Shown here piece by piece: positions 38,828 through 50,500 of a stretch of 64,000 nt of DNA (position 1 is the first letter of the stretch; each line of letters begins with the position of its first letter). The DNA comes from Anisakis pegreffii (lineage: Eukaryota; Nematoda; Chromadorea; Rhabditida; Anisakidae): the NCBI GenBank assembly GCA_035041965.1, contig JAPYMA010000210.1, positions 62,001 to 126,000 on the forward strand. Direction: 5' to 3'. Under the pieces are notes generated by a model, which worked only from the letters and a program-made list of their open reading frames with translations, was not told the origin of the DNA and ran no database searches. Made by a program: the position numbers and the translations under genes.

Positions 38828-41800
38828 TTAAAATTCGACAGCAACATTTTGCATATCATATTTACATAACGACGACATATAATTACTCTTCATTTCATCC
38901 GGTACCTCACTGCATCGCACTTTCAGCAGATACAACTCATATTCGACCTGAATTGAATTTAATTTCTCATTTTAAGTTTATATCATATCTGTAGACCACA
39001 AAAATGAAACTAGCAAATGAATATGGTATAACATCAATAAACATTAACAATCAATCAGTGTAAGTTTTGTTGCAATCGCCATCACATTACGCTATCAAAA
39101 AAATGTTTTGCAGATGTATGATAGTAAAATAATAATGAAAACATAAAATAAAACATACTAAGATTAGTGTACTGTCAATAACTTTGACCATTACTTTGTA
39201 TCAATTCACAAAATATGAACCAACCTTCATTAACGACGTTCTCAGCACACGTAATTTATCGTGAAAATCTTTGTTGTTATTATTGTCACGAAGCGTGCCT
39301 ACGAAAAGGTATTGTGCATAGAGCATTCGCATGAATTCGGCTACTTCGTTCGGTGCACGATTATCTGACGCTACCTCAAATGAACAGATAATTATGTTAA
39401 AAGTGACACTGTTGCGAACCCGCAACCTTTTTATACAGTTACCCTCAGTCCTGATATTAATTATAGATGATGTTAATTATTATTATTAACGATATTCGTT
39501 AGCATTCTCAACATAACGGTTGACAGTATCAATACTTACACGAATGACATTATCAATTATTATGTCAATATTCACAAGAATGACATTATTAATTTTAACA
39601 GCAGTTGAGTGATATGGCATGACGGTATGGGAGCGTAAGTTAACGCATCGCAAAACAAGTAAATGCTTGAAAAGATGTTCAAGACATATAAAGCATATTG
39701 AATGAAATCGTGATGAATTTGAGCCATCGAAACGACTGCTGTTTCATTACTCAAATTCAAATTATATAAAATTTGATGCACTCACTAAACGCATCAATTC
39801 TACTCTTCAATGATCACGATTAAAAACAATTCCACCGAATCAACAAACCACTAACTTTATTTATCGCGTATCTCATCAGCTCTCCACCCAAATCCAACAA
39901 ACCCAACAAATAATCCGCAATTGAAACCTCTACAAAACATCTGCACAAAAAATTATGACGTCCAGTAGAACAAAGATACAAATAACACGAATATAATGCC
40001 ATAAACTAAATAATAAAGAACCAACAATATGAATGATAAATAATACCTCTCCCCTTCATTCTTCTGCTCATCGCCCCCTTCATGAGGCATATCGAATTTC
40101 AATCCGCACGCAATTTCATCCAAACGCAACAAAGTTCCCTCTTTGAGAAACGTATAAAACGACCACGCTTCGATAAACTCTAAAATTCGATGTTCGAATC
40201 TGCCAATCAATAAAAACTAATCAATCAACAACGAAACCAACTAACCCTGCAAACCAAAAGTGATCGCTCTATTGTACATGTTCTGATCGAGATTGATCAA
40301 CTCTTTTGCAATCGCATAAAATTGTTTCGAACGTAAATTTGACAGACGTTCAGCTGCATTCTTCAGGATATTTTCTGTAACAATACTGATGCTAACATAG
40401 CTAACACACAAAAATCAATTAAATCAACGACCCACCTTTGTCGTCACCGGTGGTGCAGCGATGCAGTTGAAAAATGATACGTTTACTTTCGATGGTAATA
40501 TCGCGAGATATCTTCACTATACGCTCATACCTGTCATTTCTTGTGTCCAATTCTGCAACATCTCAATGAAACGACTTGATCGTTAACATGCTTCGATGCT
40601 CTTAATGAAATTTCACAAATCTACTCATGAAGAAATACTCTCATTCAATTCCTCCCATGTAAGATTGTAATCACACCAACAAATACTTATAATGTTTGAT
40701 CATTTAACACACAGCAACTGTACGAATCGTCTCGTCAACACTACCAATTACCTCGTCATGAGTTGTTGTATTACCTTGCGACCTGTCTTCGCTCTCTATG
40801 TGGGTGCAGGTCAATCGATTCCCTTGTTATTCTAGGTTGTGCAGACCTTTTCCATTTCTGACCAAACATTCTGACGAATGGTTCATCCCATCTCATTCAC
40901 GGTCTGCCCAGGGGCCTTTTCACTCCTCTTGGAATCCACTGTGTTATTCGACTAGTCCAGCGGTAACACTACCAATTATTGTCGCAATATCCCCGAAAAT
41001 TTACGCCCCATGACCAGAGTGAAAGATATAGCAAGTGAGATATATATCAGTAAGTGAGATGTATGTCACATTAATGAGATGTAAAAAAAGGTGGGCAGGT
41101 CATGTCGCAAAAATGATCGACAATCGTTGGTTCAGTCGAATAACACACTGGATTCCCAGCAACGTAAAGAGACCCCTGGGCAGACCACGAACGAGGTGCG
41201 ATGAACCACTCGTCAGACTATTCGGTCAGTAGTGAAGAAGGTTTGCACACTATAGAGAAACGTGGAACTCGGTAGATTTGCGTTCTCATAGTGAATGAAG
41301 ATAGGTCGTAAGGTAATCCCCAACTGCCCGCGTAATATTTTATCAACAACACTAAATTACTAGTTGATTCACTTCCTACCACCATGCACCTTATAAATGA
41401 GGAATACTTCCAGCAACTAGCAATTATATTATGAGAGGGAATATCATACAAGTGGAATCAGCAAAATTAATCAAGTTAAAAGCATATTTGCGATAAAAAT
41501 ACCACAAAAATTGGTGGAACATTACATTAACTCACTGGTTTTCAACCTTTTTTTTGCTCCGTGGACCCCTATAAAATGTTAAGATGCCCTCGTACTCCCT
41601 AGCTTTCCTCGCACACCCTTCCGCACTTCTCACTCATCCCCCCTCCCTTTATCACATCCACTCTCGTACTCCCTCTCGCCTACCCTCTCTCGGACCCCCA
41701 GGAGGTCCATGAACCCCAGGTTGAGAAACTCTGCAGTAATTGAAAGACTGAACAACGAGTAAAGCAATCAACGAACCAACCATTCTGATAAGACACGAAC

Positions 41801-41940
41801 AACTGCTTATCATGATCACTCACATTCGTCGTGTCGTTTTCATCACGACGGTTTGCGGTATTCTCTGAACCGGTCTTTTTGAATCGCTTTGTTTGCTTAT
41901 TGTAATTGGTACTTCTACCATTACCGCTGTTAGTATTCAT
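38828..41940 (-). CDS. TSNAX: Translin-associated factor X (TRAX)
   Basis: TRAX pairs with translin in C3PO, an endoribonuclease that removes siRNA passenger strands and processes tRNA. Exon 1 (41940-41773) starts [19 protein letters not shown] and ends ..VSYQN plus one base. The next exon (40556-40436) completes [20 protein letters not shown] then [12 protein letters not shown]. The junction [16 protein letters not shown] matches human FQQELDARHDKYERLV. Further exons encode [20 protein letters not shown] (40379-40245); [15 protein letters not shown] (about 40199-40080), keeping the two acidic residues of the family's metal site; [20 protein letters not shown] (about 39930-39855); [20 protein letters not shown] (39380-39228); and [18 protein letters not shown], ending at TAA 38830-38828. 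Intron 1 holds two opposed RTE tails. Position 405 bp from CCDC86 fits a same-strand cluster. Confidence 0.94.
40772..40965 (-). mobile_element. RTE-type LINE 3' tail, lineage 1
   Basis: The plus strand starts TTACCTTGCGACCTGTCTTC, the reverse complement of the family end, and runs to GTTATTCGACTAGTCCAGCG. It lies in TSNAX intron 1 in the same orientation as the gene, head-to-head with the copy at 41080-41317. Confidence 0.85.
41080..41317 (+). mobile_element. RTE-type LINE 3' tail, lineage 1
   Basis: It encodes [20 protein letters not shown] then [17 protein letters not shown]. It continues with a diverged 3' part and ends CGTAAGGTAAT. This copy is the most diverged of the set (SNV for RGV; AGTGAATGAAG near the end). 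It lies in TSNAX intron 1. Confidence 0.8.
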
Positions 41941-42345
41941 GTTTCCGACTCGTTTCAGAATCCATCAATCACACCTAATTCAATTCACTTCATTATAAAT
42001 TCAATTCAATTAATTATAGTTCCATCCAACAAAAAATAACAACAACAGCCATGCGAATGTAACAAATAAGTAACTTTTGAGAGCAAAATAGGTTCCAATT
42101 GTGACCTGATTGCTGAATGAGTTGCGATGAAGATTGTAAATGAATGATTTATATTACTTTGCAAGTTTGAATTTAATTTCATGAATCATGTGAAAACAAC
42201 ATAACGCTTTCATTAACAATAACAATAATAACAGCAACAACATCAATCACGATACAAACATCTTCAAAATTTTCACATCGAAATTCATACCAAATAATCC
42301 ATAGAAATTTATGCGAAACAAGAATTTTACGAAATTAATTCAATC

Positions 42346-43681
42346 TCAAGTGATATCCCTCTTCTCGATACGTCTCAATTGCTTTTTCTTCGCGCGTTTC
42401 AGTTTATTCGTGTTCTTGATCACCTGAACAATCTCCGCTTTCCTTGCGTTCTCTTCCCGTCGCCGTTCATGCTCCTTCTGAGCTTCCAACTTGGCCTGAA
42501 TACGATTACTGATTACAAACTGATATGTATACGTAGGGCATATAGCGAGAATGAATGATGAACGTTGGACTAGTCGAATAACGCAATGGATTCCAAGAGG
42601 TGTGAAAAGGCCCCTGGGCAGACCACGAATGAAATAGGATGAACCATTCGTTAGAATGTTCGGTCAGAAATAGAAAAGGTCTGCTCAACATCGAATAACA
42701 TGGAAATCGGTTGACCTGCGCCCACATAGAGAGCGAAGACAGGTCGCAAGGTAATGTATACATAAGATAATGCCTATTGAGAGCGTTCATTTCAGACAAT
42801 ACTGTCATGTTTTATGCGTAATTAAACTGCAAAAATTGCAATTTTTCAGTTATACTTCATCTCAGTCCCCGACATCACATTCAACATTCTATTGAATAGA
42901 TCAGCCTCAGTCCTGTCTCAGTTTCAGTTAAGCTCAGCTCTAATTTGCTTACAGGTTAACTGCACAATCGCTTTCTTATAACTGCTCGGATAACGACCAT
43001 CTTTTGAACACTTTTCAATTACTCATTTATAAAACTGAATGAAAATCGAGCTCTTTCTTCTTCGAAGAACAAAAGACAACGTTCCAAATTGCGAACCGCT
43101 TTTTGTGCCTTCTGTTTCTCGCGTATTTCTTCACTGAACTTCTTCACCTGCTCCGTGTCTGCTTTCCACTTCATCTTCGTCTTCCACGACGATTTTAATG
43201 GTTTCACTTTAACAACTTCTGACGATCTGCAATGCAACAAATCAATTAGGTATTCACTAATTTAATTTATTTGAGTATTATAACCATATCCATATTCATT
43301 TTATTTGAGTATTATAACCATTTATTCAACCTTTTTATTTTAATCTGCTATTATTTTTTACTTATTCAACCAACCGGCATGATGTCAGAGCGCTCCGTTT
43401 TTCATGCTTTATTATTGCCTGTACATATTTGAATATCCACTCAATGAATCCATTGAAACACAGACATTCCTCGATAAATAAAGCATAACCATAAAAACAA
43501 ACCTCTTCGTCCTGACCACTTTCCACCACCGTCCCGACTTGGCCATACCCCGTCCAGTTTTCAGTGCTTCCAGCTGATCCACATGCGCATCACTCTTTGC
43601 ATTCAGCACATTTTGTTGAGCACTGTTCGAAATGCAGTCATCCGCTGACGTACACTGCTCTACCGGTACATCAACATCCAT
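42346..43681 (-). CDS. CCDC86: CCDC86/Cgr1-like nucleolar protein
   Basis: The Cgr1/CCDC86 family consists of small basic coiled-coil nucleolar proteins needed for 60S rRNA processing in yeast and for perichromosomal-layer integrity in vertebrates. The start ATG at 43681-43679 ([15 protein letters not shown]) lies 5 nt after an ACTTCTAG that could be a trans-splice acceptor. Exon 1 ends [16 protein letters not shown] at a GTTTGT donor (about 43503). Exon 2 (about 43228-43040) encodes [20 protein letters not shown] then [16 protein letters not shown]. The last exon (about 42496-42346) encodes [40 protein letters not shown] and IT-stop. The GRWWK..RTKR, SSWK.KM and [23 protein letters not shown] blocks match human CCDC86 in order. 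The protein is shorter than human because the long acidic N-terminus is missing. An RTE tail sits in the last intron. Confidence 0.93.
42535..42755 (+). mobile_element. RTE-type LINE 3' tail, lineage 1
   Basis: It starts GGGCATATAGCGAGAATGAA, contains CGCAATGGATTCCAAGAGGT and CCCCTGGGCAGACCACGAAT, and ends AGGTCGCAAGGTAAT. A CATAACAT-like flank follows. It lies about 40 bp from the last CCDC86 exon, antisense to the gene. Confidence 0.85.
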
Positions 43682-44025
43682 CAAATCTAGAAGTGTTCAT
43701 CCAATTCGAAATATTAATTCACATCTTCGATCTCACATTATTCTCAAATACCTCCGAATGAACAAATTGTGAATAAAATCGAACACGTGTATATGTATAT
43801 GCGGAATGGCGATTACAGTACCAGTGCAAAAGTTGAAAATAAGATCCAAAAATGAAATATGAAAATATTTATCGCAAAATAACAACAATCCAACAACAGA
43901 TACAACAACAATGCATCGCATCCAATAAAACAATAAAGCATAAACAACCACAGAACCATTATAATTCAGTTATAAACTTCATTCAGTTATTTAACCATCT
44001 AATACAACAACGCAAGGTAATACAA

Positions 44026-44271
44026 TATACATCAGTAAAAGAAGATGGGCAGGGCATACAGCGAGAGTGAATGATAACCGTTGGACTAGTCGAATAACAC
44101 AATGGATTCCAAGAGGAGTGAAAAGGCCCCTGGGCAGACCACGAATGAGATGGGATGAACCATTCGTTAGAATGTTTGGTCAGAAATGGAAAAGGTCTGC
44201 TCAACATAGAATAACATGGAAATCGGTAGACCTGCGCCCACATAGAGAGCGAAGACAGGTCGCAAGGTAAT
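44026..44271 (+). mobile_element. RTE-type LINE 3' tail, lineage 1, with target-site duplication
   Basis: It encodes [20 protein letters not shown] and [20 protein letters not shown], then [20 protein letters not shown] and a terminal stop overlapping CGCAAGGTAAT. The frame is intact over the last ~75 codons, which suggests this copy is young. CGCAAGGTAATACAA at 44011-44025 and CGCAAAGTAATACAA at 44272-44286 flank the insertion. It lies in the POP4-CCDC86 spacer. Confidence 0.85.
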
Positions 44272-44294
44272 CGCAAAGTAATACAAAATATCTT

Positions 44295-44440
44295 TACGAG
44301 TCAATGCCTCTCTGTTATCACCAATACCACTAATATCACATTCTTCCTTCTTTGGTATTCTTCTTTCCGCGCAGCTGACGATAATAATAGTGCTGGGAAT
44401 GATCTGTCTTCATGAAATTCTAACGTGGATTATTGAACGA
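44295..44440 (-). repeat. Interspersed repeat family G (inverted relative to the 25.5-kb copy)
   Basis: The reverse complement reads AATTTCATGAAGACAGATCA, AGCTGCGCGGAAAGAAGAAT and GGAAGAATGTGATATTAGTG, then GTGATAACAGAGAGGC. It matches 25480-25640 closely. It lies just downstream of the POP4 stop. Confidence 0.65.
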
Positions 44441-44471
44441 TTTCTGGTCAAATGATCAACATCGCACAAAA

Positions 44472-45990
44472 TTATCGCAAGAAATACGGTATCACCGATC
44501 GACATCGCGTCATTTTCTTGACCCTTAACGGTGCTTGAAACCTGCAATTATGTTTGCAATATACACACACATTTCAATACAAACATGCTATCACACTAAA
44601 TAATCAATAGTAATCAATCAAATGTGAACGTTTTCAAAATACTAAAATCGAATTCAAAACGAACCTGAATGCATCTCCATATATCGTATACACTTTTCCC
44701 TCGAAAACAAAACGGAATACGGTTCCTTGCTTTGGAATCACTAAATTTCGAGATTAATTATTTCGAACAATTCATCTATTAAATGATCAATTCACTTTCA
44801 AACAATGCCAACGATTTCGCTGAACAATTACAAATATTATTTGATAAAGACGAATGCAAACAATACTTTGTGATCAAAACTCACCGATAAGTCGATCACC
44901 TTTTGTAATCAACTGAAAAGTCTGCCGAGTCTCTCGAGCTACGATCCCATGTAGACCTATCTGCAAACGATACCTATCAAGTTAACGACTAAACAATAAT
45001 AATAAATACATCAAATCAAGAAATTAACCTGAGACGGATTATCGGCATCAGAAACCATCAGGAGAGAGCCGTGGAAATCAACCTTGAGAATCCTTTCGTC
45101 ACTTTGTTTATTGCTATTACCCAGAATCGTTGAGAAATACTCGCACCACATTTCATATAACGGCTCGAATTGTTTATATCTTCAATGAACAAAACAATGA
45201 ATCATTTCGTGATTAATAACTAACACACATCAATTTGATTAATAATCATTTCATGACTAATAACTAACACACATCAATTACGAAACATTCTTACGAACCA
45301 CCACTCCTAGAATAAACAGGCCAACTTCTTTTATCTTGGTCCCGGTTTTTTGTGCCGTTGATACTTCGTAAAAGTTTTCAAATAAAACAGAACTATTCAA
45401 AAACCCGGTTTAGCCAACTCCATATGAATGTTTTACCTTATCAGCGAATTTTACCACGTGTCATTCATAAAAGCATAGAGCAGAGGCCAATTTCATAAAG
45501 AAACATATTTAATAATAATATATTTATTTGAATTCATATGCAGAAAATTTATATTAATTAATATATTGTTCATTTTAAAACTTATTTTTTCTTCTCTTGG
45601 GTCTATTTTGATTTTAACTTATCTTGGGAAATGGTCTTTATTTTAACTCCACATACATCAAATGACAATCGACAAACAACACAACAATGAATTCATCAAG
45701 CAATCCACCACTAATATTCTTATTTTCTGCTACAATTTATGAAATGTACGAGGGTACTTTTCAGTTGTTTTTCGTTCCTCTAAAATCAAATAACCTTTCA
45801 GAACAATTTTAAACATACAAAAACCCAAACCCACTCACTTCAACACCTTCAAATCGTCATTCCTCAAACGACTTCTCACAAAATTCTTCAATGTCTTTCG
45901 TTTCACCTTCTTATCGTGCTTGATTTTCTTCTCCAGAATGAACGTTTTGTACTGATTCATTGCAGTTGATGACGACGGTTGTGCGCTCAT
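44472..45990 (-). CDS. POP4: RNase P/MRP protein subunit POP4 (Rpp29)
   Basis: POP4 is a core Sm-like subunit of RNase P and RNase MRP, which mature tRNA 5' ends and pre-rRNA. Exon 1 (45990-45837) encodes MSAQPSSSTAMNQYKTFILE, KKIKHDKKVKRKTLKNF and a basic stretch. Exon 2 (about 45180-45025) encodes QFEPLYEMWCEYFSTIL and ILKVDFHGSLLMVSDADNPS. Exon 3 (about 44960-44885) encodes IGLHGIVARETRQTFQLITK then GDRLI. Exon 4 (about 44735-44665) encodes PKQGTVFRFVFEGKVYTIYG. Exon 5 ends FQAPLRVKKMTRCRSVIPYF and TAA at 44474-44472. The order LHELW..LLKADLHGA..VG..GI...ET...FKIITKEDR..VIPK of human POP4 is reproduced. The fourth exon ends in a GTTCGT donor (44664-44659). It lies 790 bp from CCDC86. Confidence 0.94.
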
Positions 45991-47540
45991 CGCCGAATTA
46001 TTGTTATTATTTCTGAGTTATTTATTCTTCTGAAAAGACGTTCTTCCTTCAAATCGTACACTGGCAGCTTACGAACGACCACAATCACTTAATCATCTGC
46101 AAGGAACGACTCAAATTCATCACCATTTCATTCATTACGCTCTATCTATCTTAAACATCGTTTCAGTCACTCACCTGTTTTATGATACGTTAACTTACGT
46201 TGTTATTATTCCATACTGTCATACCTACCATATTAAAGTTATTATTAATATCTTTACAATAAAAATCCTTTTATCCGCAATCCCATCACAACTACCTCAT
46301 ATCAACTAAATAATACCGACTTCACTCGAACCAATGTCATTTGGGTCTTATAAGAACCCTTCTCAACTGATTCAAACAATTCAATCTCAACTAATTCATT
46401 ACTACTAAACCTTAAACCTTAATGCTCATCTTCAATCCGTCGTCTATCCATTCGTTCTACATTATTATTATTATTACTATTCTGAAAACGAGCAATAATC
46501 AATCAATCGATACTCAAAATGGTTTTATTAACCATTCTCACAAATCAAAACCAACTCAATACACAACATGACAATACCACATTTTATACACGAATCATTC
46601 GATTAAGGAATAACTGATGGATTACGCTCGATTCTAATCAATGCGAATATAATTTTCTCATTAAAACGCAATTCATAAGAAGACATTTGCCAATCATTAT
46701 TACAATGACAATGATAAGAATAATGCTAAATAATAATAATAATGATAAGAAAGAAAGCATTCAGCAAGCAACAGAAATACGCTTTAAACTGGAAACAATA
46801 AACGTTCCAAAAGTAGACTGAACCGAACACAAAGCCAGACCAAACGAAACGATGATAAAAATCATCAGAATAATCGTAACAACAACAATCACTGTTTGCT
46901 ATATAAATAAAATTGCGTTGAAATTCAGCAAATAAGATGTGAAAATCAAATGGTGAAAACAGCAAAGTTAAATGACTCGACTGAACTCATCAATAAATTA
47001 TTACAAATGAAATAATCAGTTTCAAAACGATATGATACATCATGCATTTACCAGTTTGAAGTCGGCACGAACACAAGACCGACAAGAAACCTGCATAAGC
47101 TGCGAGCGATTCTATCGAAAAGCAAAGTTAAATGACTCGCTTTCATCTACTCTCAATGCAAACCACAACAGTAACCATCAATAAGTTATATCAATTAAAC
47201 ACCAACACGAAACAATTCAACAAAAGAACAACACAGGAGAAAAAGCAGAAATAAAGAATCATAAATTTGAAAATATGGATACTTTACAGTCGATACTAAA
47301 ATGAAATACAGTACAGATTCATCCAGCTACTCCATTTACCAATTTCAGTTTCATCCGCCATGAAATCATTCCACCAATTTATCGCTGCCATTTTCAAATC
47401 TTCGAGAATTATCCTCCAATTTCACCAAAATGTTCACAAACCGCACTCGAATGGAATTCTTCCATGGAACAACACATCACATTCATTTCATATCATATTC
47501 TTTGAACAACAACAAAATAAAAAACTACGCCCGTCTCCTC
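45991..47540. other. Spacer between ZC3H18 and POP4
   Basis: AT-rich sequence with short (ATT)n tracts near 46460 and 46730. No exon or repeat of the families described here was recognised. The reading frame at 46726-46965 is low-complexity and unsupported. Confidence 0.55.
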
Positions 47541-50500
47541 TCAGGCAAGTGGTTTACTGCGTTTTCTCGCGATCGCCTCTTCCACACACTTCAACTGTCT
47601 CAATAACTCGGCACGTCGTTCCTCCTTCTCTGCCTCATTGTCCACATAATCGTCATCTCAAAATCACTTTTTATGATTTTACCTGGATTGCCCAGGCTAT
47701 CAAACGTTTATAACGTTGCTGGCTACAATGCTCGCATTTCCATGCACATTGTTTTAGCCTCAATTTACGCCACCCAGCTGGCTAGGCCAGCAGGCTAACC
47801 GAACACAATCAAGTAATTAATTAGTTGCCGTGGATACTTTGCATAACTAATTGTAACCAAATATCAACCCAATAATCGTAACTCTAATACAATAAATATT
47901 CTGCCGATCGCTCGCAGCGATTGACAAAACAACCACTCGATGTCCGAGCAATAATTTAAAAAAAAAATTGAAGCATCGAGTAAATACATATCCGCCCGGG
48001 TAAAAATTTTTATCATTTACTCATCTCGAAATATTTACTCATCGATAACCACATTCATTTGTTGTATCGTTATCGTTTTTCATCACTACGAATCTACATC
48101 ACAAAAATAAATGAATAAACACACCATTAATGACGTCGTTCATTCTATTTCCACTGAAATCGATACCACGTCTTTCATTGGCACTATCCATTGTTTTCGA
48201 TGCGACTTTATTTCGTTGATTTGCGTCCAATGGCGAGATCGAATGTGAACTCGAATGTGCGACACTCTAAAATTGTTTATTATTACTACCATCACAACAT
48301 CATTACTACGACTAAAAAACCTCATTAACTATCCCACTATCATGCTAACACCCCACCGCTCATTGAAACACGCCCTAAATCTTATTGAGATCACAATCCA
48401 CTGCAATAATCGAATAACTTTAAATAGCTTACCATGAACTCAAAACAAAATATGAAAATCCAACTTATAAAAACAAAACAAAACATAAAAAACCATTTTA
48501 TAAAAACAATGCAGAATATAAAAACAATCATCATCAATATCACGCAATCCATTCCACCGATCCATTAAAGCAAAACACGACCGAACCAACAATTTCACAA
48601 ACCTTATCCTCATCACTCTCATTCTCCTCCTCATCTCCGTTATCCACATAATCACCTTCACCATTACTGTCGTTATCACTGACCGTTCCATTATCACCGC
48701 CATCTCGTTCCTTATCATTCTTATCAGATGCCCTCTTCTTTTCAACGTAACCATTATTATTCTCCTCACCATCTGCAGCCTCAGCCTCACCCTCTGAACT
48801 AGTGTCATCAGACGATACATCTTCAGCATTTGCATCTGGTGATAACGGAATTCCTTCGGTCGGCAGTCCATCATCATCCTTACGATTCTTCAGTTTCTTT
48901 CGACGGTAAGCTGCTGGTTCGTTATCGTCATCGTCATCCTCTTCACTCGAGGTTGTACTTCTTTAATGGTCATTCAGTTAATGTCAGATATACCCATAGA
49001 TACACCATATTAACAACTAATAATAAAAACTCACGTTGATGAGGATGACGATCCTTCATCACTCGAAATATTCTCTTTTGTACCGGCGATGAATCGTTTC
49101 TCCGCACCTTTCCCAACCATCATATCCTCTCGACTTCGATTCATTCCACCTTGACGACATGAGGAATGCGCGACTGATGCAAATCCCCTCGCCGATGACA
49201 CATCACCCCTTAATTATTCTTTACTATTAACGTTCACTGTCACTCCCCTCACAAACCATGTATATTTTCATCCGTGACCGGTCAATCTGACTAAAGACAT
49301 TTAGCCTAAGGACAATTTGTCTAAAGATTGCCGAACGGACAGTTTCCCTAACGGACAGTTTGCCTAACTTACGGTTTTTTAATGGATATTTCGCCTAATA
49401 GGCAAACTAATCCTTAGGCAAACTGTCCGTCAGGCAAAAAAATTAACTATAACACACCTATACATCATATACATCACCAACACTTCTCCCAATAACCAAA
49501 TCTACTAATCTGCAAATTATTTAACTCGTCGATATTTACGAATACTCACTTAAACCCTCAATAATCCTCCCTTCTAAATAAATCTAAACTCCGAACTCAA
49601 TCCACCTCACCTCATTGCAATATTCGCTGCTCTCTTATTGACAGCTGATCGCTCGTAGACATTTGTCAACTGTCGTTTCGGACGTTTCATCGCGACCATA
49701 TCGTTCCGCGATCCGGACGCACTTTGTGGGGAGAGCATTCTAAATCACAAATTTTAACCAAATTTTATTTTCAATACAATCTAAAAGAATAACTTACACG
49801 TAATTAACTCATTCTCATAATCAAAAATAACTAAATTCCACCATACCCAACTGTTACAGTAAATAAACAAATCTATCTAAAGTGCTCTGTCTGTAGTTCG
49901 ATCCGTACTAAGTAAAAGTTCCAGTCAAAGCTAAATGTTAATCATAAACCACTCACTATCAGTATTTTCATGCCAATGCTAGCTCATATAACAATACAAC
50001 ACCTCCTTAACTAATAACTCAAAACGAATAAGCAAAAGCCTCATAAAAGCAAAAGTAACCACATCGGATTACTGACACGAACGGTGACATAATATTCTTA
50101 ACATAATCATGAATGCGATACTAGTGATATTGGTGATAACAGAAGGGCGTAAACTTGTAATGAGTTGGATTTGCTGATTAGATAATATATTAAAAACGAA
50201 TGATTCAAATCATGAATATACACCTAATAAAAATCGCATGAATGTATAATGAACTGATAGCGATCTTAACACAACCATTCGGCAGAGACTGAACGGTCTC
50301 CGCGGTAACTCAGAGATAGTGCCCCAACCGGTAATTGGCACGTCGCGGGTTCGATTCCCGTTCGCGGAGGAAAGTTTTGCTCGTAACCGAGTGGTATATC
50401 AATATCACTGATGTTGTGAGCCTGAGCCAGGCTATGATCCGGCTTGTATCTATTAGCTGTTATTATTCCTTATGAAATTCTAACCTTTTCTTCTTTGGGA

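Noticed and set aside
48440..48877. Met/Arg-rich minus-strand frame
   Set aside because: It is an out-of-frame reading of the acidic ZC3H18 exon at about 48960-48600, whose proper frame encodes EEDDDDDNEPAAYRRKKLKN.
50299..50370. A functional tRNA gene
   Set aside because: It folds like one, but it is followed by a repeated SINE body, lacks the usual T before the anticodon, and recurs as truncated copies elsewhere.
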